Assembly (NCBI RefSeq): GCF_900129655.1
Contig: NZ_FQWK01000005.1
Span: 1 to 64,000 of the forward strand
Reading direction: 5' to 3'
From: Bacteroides clarus YIT 12056
Lineage (GTDB): Bacteria > Bacteroidota > Bacteroidia > Bacteroidales > Bacteroidaceae
Length of the DNA: 64,000 nt
Both the position numbers and the translations under genes were made by a program. Every line of letters starts with the position of its first letter. Position 1 is the stretch's first letter. A model generated the notes under the pieces. It was not told the origin of the DNA, searched no databases, and was given only the letters and a program-made list of their open reading frames with translations. This document shows positions 58,908-64,000 of this stretch, one piece after another.

Positions 58908-60773
58908 TTAATTCCAATAAGGGCTTTGAACAAGTTTATCATTCTTATCTATTTCCGACTGATGGATAGGGAACCAATAATAGGCTTTCTTGTATACCCG
59001 TTTCAGATAAGGCGTACGTACATAGAAAGAAGAATTATCTTTTCCGCTGAAATTCATTCCGTAGAAATCACCGTTCAATACATTTTCCGCTTCTTTCCAA
59101 CGGCGAAGATCATCATAACGGATTCCTTCACAGCTCAATTCCACACGACGTTCGGCACGAATCAACTTGCGCATTTCCGCCTGGTCGTTCAAATCAACAT
59201 GAATAAAATTATCATCCGTAGCACCCGTGGTATACTGACGAATGCCCGCACGTTCACGGATTTTATTCAGATAGACCAAAATGTCTCCATTACCCGGATC
59301 GGATTCGTTCAATGCTTCCGCATAATTCAGATAAGCCTCGCCCAAGCGATAGACAATACCCGGACGATACTTATAAGTACCCTGTTTTACATTTAAGTCC
59401 GGAGAGATTTTTTTACGTATCAAATAACCGTTTTGCGGAGCATCATGGGTATGCGGATTGTCGGCGCTTCCATTGAAAAAATTAAATTCACGCTTTTCCT
59501 GTGTGAAATAAGAGTTATTATAGCTCACCGTAATATAGAAACGAGGCTCACGATGACAATACATATTATAAGTATTTTTCTTGCTTATCGCTCCTCCGTT
59601 CACTTCCGTATCCCACACTGTATTATCACGAGTTTCATCAGAAACAGAATAACCTGTTTCCACATATTCGGAATTATCATCATTGATAGGCAGACCGTTT
59701 TCCATAAAGAATGCATCCACCAACGACTGCGTAACGCCTAAGCCTCCGCTACCGCCACTGGCAGCCGGAGTAGCATGTTTTTCATATTCCCCATATTCCG
59801 AACCACCGGGACGTGCAAACAGAATTTCAGTATTCCCTTCATCATATCTTGTCAGGAAAAGATTTTGATAAGACATAAACGGGTCTATTGTACCATCATC
59901 ATTCTTCTCCGTATACAATTTATGTCCGGCAGCTTCAGCGGCATCAATCAATTCTTTACAAGCCTGCGCCGCATACGCCCATTTAGTCTTGTCGGCAGTA
60001 GTACTGAAAAGATTCTCGCCGTCCTTATTCTTATGATTTGCATAATCAGGATTTCCATTTACCAACGGACTGGCGGCAAAAAGTAACATACGGGCACGTA
60101 CTGCAAGACACATGATAGAAGTAGCACGGCCGTATTTACGTGCTTCGGTATATTTGGCAGGAAGAATTTCGGCCACTTCCTTCAACTCTTTATCCACCCA
60201 ATCCACCACTTCATAATAGGGGCGTTGTCCTTCCATTAAATCCGCCAAATTAAAGTCTGTCGGCGCTATATAGTTCGGTTTGAAAGGAACCGGACCATAC
60301 GTATTTGACAGCAGATAATAATAATAAGCGATCATAAACCGCATCTCCGCTTTCATATACGTCACTTCAGTAGCACTGATTCCCTGATCGGGCAGCGGAT
60401 GTACGTTTTCTATAAAAATATTAGCCTCGCGTATCAGCTGGGGCAACCGTGACCAATAGTTACCGTCCCAATCCGTAGAAGGTGTCCATTCGCCCAATAG
60501 CATCGGAATTACTTTCCAATCCCATTGCCGCCACCGTTCAGAGGCCGTCATATCATCACTGAGAATATCCCATCCTAATTTCCGCGCGTATCCCCAATAA
60601 GGATCGGGAACATGAGAATATACATTGGCAAGCCAACCCTCTGTACGGGTTTTATCTTCGAATACCATAGGGAGTGTCAGTTCCGTATCTGATTCTTTAT
60701 CCAGATAATCGACGCATGAAGTCAAGAGTTGCATACCCAAAACTCCGGTTATAATATATTTAAATAGTTTCAT
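58908..60773 (-). CDS. SusD/RagB-family nutrient-binding lipoprotein
   Basis: A 621-residue SusD-like lipoprotein. The lipobox LLTSC ends at Cys20, followed by VDYLDKESD. The family C-terminal block is clear: YRLGEAYLNYAEALNESDPG, RVELSCEGIRYDDLRRWKEA and YWFPIHQSEIDKN. SusD caps the SusC channel on the outer leaflet and delivers oligosaccharides. The gene lies 25 bp after susC and 24 bp before the SusE/F gene. Confidence 0.95.
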   Translation of the reverse strand: MKLFKYIITGVLGMQLLTSCVDYLDKESDTELTLPMVFEDKTRTEGWLANVYSHVPDPYWGYARKLGWDILSDDMTASERWRQWDWKVIPMLLGEWTPSTDWDGNYWSRLPQLIREANIFIENVHPLPDQGISATEVTYMKAEMRFMIAYYYYLLSNTYGPVPFKPNYIAPTDFNLADLMEGQRPYYEVVDWVDKELKEVAEILPAKYTEARKYGRATSIMCLAVRARMLLFAASPLVNGNPDYANHKNKDGENLFSTTADKTKWAYAAQACKELIDAAEAAGHKLYTEKNDDGTIDPFMSYQNLFLTRYDEGNTEILFARPGGSEYGEYEKHATPAASGGSGGLGVTQSLVDAFFMENGLPINDDNSEYVETGYSVSDETRDNTVWDTEVNGGAISKKNTYNMYCHREPRFYITVSYNNSYFTQEKREFNFFNGSADNPHTHDAPQNGYLIRKKISPDLNVKQGTYKYRPGIVYRLGEAYLNYAEALNESDPGNGDILVYLNKIRERAGIRQYTTGATDDNFIHVDLNDQAEMRKLIRAERRVELSCEGIRYDDLRRWKEAENVLNGDFYGMNFSGKDNSSFYVRTPYLKRVYKKAYYWFPIHQSEIDKNDKLVQSPYWN

Positions 60774-60798
60774 AATATGATTGTATAGTTGGTTATCA

Positions 60799-63700
60799 TT
60801 AAAAATTCAAGTCAAATCCCACCATCAAAGAGCGCATGGACGGATATTTCAAACCGTCGACGGTATCCAGTTCAGGATCCCAAAGTTTGAATTTGGAAAG
60901 ATAGAACAGATTGTTACCGCTCACAAAGAAGCGGATGCTCTTGGCATGAATTTTACGCGTAACAGACTGAGGAATACTGTAACCCAATTCTATTGATTTC
61001 AGTCGCAGGAAACTCATATCTTTCTTCCACCAGGTAGAAGCACGGTTATTATTGGTATTCGTACTCTCTGATAGACGAGGCCAGAACACATCCTGCGAAG
61101 GATTCTTTTCTGTCCAGCAATCGGTATAATTATCGTATACATTACCCAATACGCCTTGTCCGCTCCCCGGAATAAAATAATCGGAACCACCGATAACGCG
61201 ATACGCATCTGCAGAGCCCTGGAAGAAGAAGCTGAAATCCCATTGCTTGTAATTCAGGTTACCACCGAAACCGTATACCATACGCGGATCTTTTGTTCCG
61301 CCTATATATCCTTCATCCGCTTCCGTAATGACCCCATCATCATTCATATCGACATATTTGATATCTCCCGGACGTACCTCCGTTCCTAATTCAGGTTTCG
61401 GTATACCGGGTTTCAGTTCCCCGTTTATAAAATCATCTTCCGTAAAAAGGCGTTCTGCCTGCAATCCCCACAGGGTATTAATGGAGCGTCCCGTAATGGA
61501 ACGGTAAGTTCCTTTGACCGATTCCGGCTCGTCTTTCTCCAATATCTCATTTTTAGCATAAGTGACAGTACCTCTCAGGCTCATTGCCCAATCATCATTG
61601 AACCGTTTGTTGTAAGTTACCGAAAGATCATATCCCTGATTATTCACTTTACCATAGTTGGCATACGGATTAGACACGAAACCTGCTTGGGTAGGGATGG
61701 TAGAACGTTGCATAAAAATACTGGTACGTTTTTCTTTAAAGAAATCCAGTTGTACATCCAACTCGTTCCACAACCCCAATTCAAGACCGATATTCATTTT
61801 AAGAGCTTTTTCCCAAGTCAGATCGGAAACCCCTACTTCACCTTCCTGAATACCTGTGTAATAGTTGCTATCGGTATATCCGAAATGATAACCGCTGGAA
61901 TTACTGTTAATGGTAGTGATATATGCAAAACGACGACCGCCGATATTATCATTACCTACCGAACCGACAGAAGCTCTCAACTTCAATTTTGTAATGTCTT
62001 CCTGCAAATTCCTCATGAAGCTTTCTTCTGAAATCAACCAACCGATGGCTACGGAAGGGAAGAAACCGAAGCGCTTGCCTTTTGCAAAGTTCTCCGAACC
62101 GTTGTAACCGAAATTAAATTCACTGATATAACGGCGGTCGAAAGTATAAGAAAGACGACCGGCGATACCTTGTGTACGATTAGGTTGTACATCACCCCAG
62201 TCATAGCTACGCTGGTTGTATAAGAAAAGCGCATCGAGCGCATGTTTGTCAAAAGTACGGTTATATGTAACGGCAGCTTCCAGATAAGTACTTTGGTTTC
62301 CGTAATTGGCGTTACTTGAATGGTCTAAAAACTCACTACCATAACTCAAAATACTGTGCACCAATTCTCCTTCATCATTACGCGACTTGGCCACACTGTA
62401 ATAATCAGGTTCCTTACCGCGAGTAACAAAATTCTCATTATATGTATCGAATGCAAACGTCACTTTCATTTTCAGCCCCGGAGTAATCATCTTTAAGTTC
62501 TGTTCCAAAGAAAAAAGAGATTCCAGCTTACTTTTTCCACCGCGGTAATAACCGTTCTGCGTATTCATAGCCCACGGGTTTTTACGGGTATTGCTGACAC
62601 GAGGAATGGTACCGTCCGAATAAACGGCAGGATGTACAAACGGCGGAGTCTCGAAAGCAGCTTGAAACAGTTCATCCGTACTACTTCTCGATTTACGAAG
62701 ATTCTGTAAATAACCTCCCACATTGAAACGTAAAAGCGTTGTTTTCGTCAAATCCAAATCCACATTGGCACGAATATTATAACGGTTCAGTTTGCTTTGC
62801 GTATCGTAAGGCAGTGTTTTATCAGACCCCATAATTCCGTTTTCATGGTAAAGAGAAGCTGTCAATGAATAGCGAAGTATTTCCGTACCGCCGGATACCG
62901 TCAGATTTGCACGCGTAGAATTAGCGTAATCCTTGGTTATCGCATCTATCCAGTCTACATCAGGATATAAATCTTTATCATATCCATAATAAGTCTTCAA
63001 AATCTGGTCTTTCGTAAACAGCCTTTTGTTCGGGTCGGACTGAAGCGTATTCAGCAAACTCATATATTCGGCAGCTCCTATGAACTGAGGAAGCTTTGTA
63101 GGAGCCTGAATAGATTGCTCCACACGTAAATTTACGGAAGGAGCAGATACCGAACCGCGTTTGGTATTAATCAAAATAACACCGTTGGCACCTCGCACAC
63201 CATACATGGCGCTGGCCGATGCATCTTTCAATACTGAGAACGATTCTATTTCCGCCGGATCGATATCATTCAAACTACGCTCTACGCCATCTACCAAAAC
63301 CAACGGAGACGTATTTCCGCTGAATGAAGATATACCACGAATCCAAAAATTTGAGTTATCATACCCGGGCTCTCCCGAAGGCTGTACGGCAATGACACCT
63401 GCCAGTTGTCCCGCCAGATTATTACTCATGGAACGGGATGAACCTACCTGTAATTTCGCAGGCTCTAAAGTTTGTACGGAACCGATAACCGAGAGTTTCT
63501 TCTGATTACCGTATCCCACAACTACCACTTCATCCAATGCTTCTACATCTTCCAATAAAGTAATATTAAAATTGATATTATTACCAACCGGAATTTCCTG
63601 AGTTTTAAATCCTACATAGGTGATGACAAGAATACTGCTTTTATCAGGTACTTCAATATAAAAATGACCGTCAATATCGGTAATAGTCCCCCCTGAAGAA

Positions 63701-63885
63701 CCTTTTACCATAATATTTACACCCGGTAAAGTGTTTTTTTCTTTGTCGATGACAGTACCACTGACACGGATACCTTTTTGCTGCTCGATAGTCTCACTTT
63801 CGGAATATGGAGTCTCCGCATATAACGGAAATACATATACCCCGCAAAATAAAGAACCTACAAGCAGTGTTTTCTTTAAATTCAT
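60799..63885 (-). CDS. SusC/RagA-family TonB-dependent glycan transporter
   Basis: A 1028-residue outer-membrane transporter. The signal peptide is LLVGSLFCGVYVFPLYAE. A carboxypeptidase-regulatory-like domain occupies about residues 38-115 (VSGTVIDKEKNTLPGVNIMV), then the TonB box region EVVVVGYGNQKK, then the plug domain with SFSVLKDASASAMYGVRGAN, then the 22-strand barrel. It is the first gene of the PUL operon. There is no STN domain at the N-terminus, so it does not signal through an anti-sigma factor. Confidence 0.96.
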   Translation of the reverse strand: MNLKKTLLVGSLFCGVYVFPLYAETPYSESETIEQQKGIRVSGTVIDKEKNTLPGVNIMVKGSSGGTITDIDGHFYIEVPDKSSILVITYVGFKTQEIPVGNNINFNITLLEDVEALDEVVVVGYGNQKKLSVIGSVQTLEPAKLQVGSSRSMSNNLAGQLAGVIAVQPSGEPGYDNSNFWIRGISSFSGNTSPLVLVDGVERSLNDIDPAEIESFSVLKDASASAMYGVRGANGVILINTKRGSVSAPSVNLRVEQSIQAPTKLPQFIGAAEYMSLLNTLQSDPNKRLFTKDQILKTYYGYDKDLYPDVDWIDAITKDYANSTRANLTVSGGTEILRYSLTASLYHENGIMGSDKTLPYDTQSKLNRYNIRANVDLDLTKTTLLRFNVGGYLQNLRKSRSSTDELFQAAFETPPFVHPAVYSDGTIPRVSNTRKNPWAMNTQNGYYRGGKSKLESLFSLEQNLKMITPGLKMKVTFAFDTYNENFVTRGKEPDYYSVAKSRNDEGELVHSILSYGSEFLDHSSNANYGNQSTYLEAAVTYNRTFDKHALDALFLYNQRSYDWGDVQPNRTQGIAGRLSYTFDRRYISEFNFGYNGSENFAKGKRFGFFPSVAIGWLISEESFMRNLQEDITKLKLRASVGSVGNDNIGGRRFAYITTINSNSSGYHFGYTDSNYYTGIQEGEVGVSDLTWEKALKMNIGLELGLWNELDVQLDFFKEKRTSIFMQRSTIPTQAGFVSNPYANYGKVNNQGYDLSVTYNKRFNDDWAMSLRGTVTYAKNEILEKDEPESVKGTYRSITGRSINTLWGLQAERLFTEDDFINGELKPGIPKPELGTEVRPGDIKYVDMNDDGVITEADEGYIGGTKDPRMVYGFGGNLNYKQWDFSFFFQGSADAYRVIGGSDYFIPGSGQGVLGNVYDNYTDCWTEKNPSQDVFWPRLSESTNTNNNRASTWWKKDMSFLRLKSIELGYSIPQSVTRKIHAKSIRFFVSGNNLFYLSKFKLWDPELDTVDGLKYPSMRSLMVGFDLNF

Positions 63886-64000
63886 AGTAATTACATTTAT
63901 TGGTTATTAAATGATATTATAATCAGTCCTTGTTATAATTCAAAGGCTGATGCAAAAATCATAAATTAATCTAATACAAATAAATATATAAGATTAAAAT
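63886..64000. other. Upstream region of susC, cut by the window edge
   Basis: Contains a near-consensus -7 (GATTTTTG on the minus strand, 63953-63960) and a TTTG (63977-63980), but the spacer is only 16 bp, so the promoter call is weak. No start of a divergent regulator is visible within this 115 bp. Confidence 0.35.

Noticed and set aside
63886..64000. Start of a PUL regulator (HTCS or SusR-like)
   Set aside because: No coding frame with regulator features falls in the 115 bp available.

Overview
The window is an ordinary-GC chromosomal segment of a gut Bacteroidales bacterium, most probably Bacteroides in the strict sense. Three things point there: many genes are preceded by the Bacteroides-type -7 box TAnnTTTG instead of a -10 TATAAT, the right end is a complete SusC/SusD polysaccharide utilisation locus (PUL), and family members typical of the group (DUF3836, DUF5119, fimbrillin, S46 dipeptidyl-peptidase, GH97) are present. 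No rRNA, tRNA, CRISPR array, prophage or insertion sequence was seen.

Left part (1-13.3 kb): the tail of a probable mannonate dehydratase, a DUF5009 membrane protein, QueH, an M16 protease, a SIS-domain isomerase overlapping a PfkB sugar kinase, a secreted tyrosine phosphatase, a DEAD-box RNA helicase with a DbpA-type tail, and a DMT transporter. Next is a peroxide-defence island: dps (minus strand), oxyR, ahpC, ahpF. Both of its control regions carry a four-part OxyR-like site.

Middle (13.3-44.5 kb): a minus-strand run (ruvB, lipoprotein, flippase, DUF389 protein, S46 peptidase), alkD, then plus-strand housekeeping genes (M28 peptidase, SpmAB-like protein, ybeY, mnmG, apt, uvrC, dtd, MazG-like gene, deoC). 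They are followed by a polyprenyl diphosphate synthase, polA, a DUF3836 protein, a dienelactone-hydrolase-like lipoprotein, an HD protein, ychF, a ketopantoate reductase, lgt and mutS. A parS-like sequence follows mnmG. Between the convergent lgt and mutS genes lies the most striking non-coding structure: six 17-bp palindromes spaced at exactly 22 bp. Upstream of mutS a near-perfect promoter drives what looks like a roughly 60-nt terminated RNA.

Right part (44.7-63.9 kb): a minus-strand PUL transcribed susC, susD, a SusE/F-type surface glycan-binding lipoprotein, two tandem GH27-like lipoproteins, a GH97 gene broken by a frameshift, a DUF5119 lipoprotein, and a fimbrillin-SusE/F fusion, ended by a strong terminator. 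An intact inverting-type GH97 and a GH31 follow. The enzyme set suggests an alpha-glucan or mixed alpha-glucoside/alpha-galactoside target. SusC/D and the binding lipoproteins would capture the glycan, the lipoprotein GH27-like enzymes would cut it at the surface, and GH97/GH31 would finish it in the periplasm. The PUL regulator is not in the window and is probably beyond the right edge.

Many short repeats and hairpins punctuate the intergenic spaces, including a dispersed palindromic repeat (three copies) and a GGTGATAA-type hairpin (two copies).
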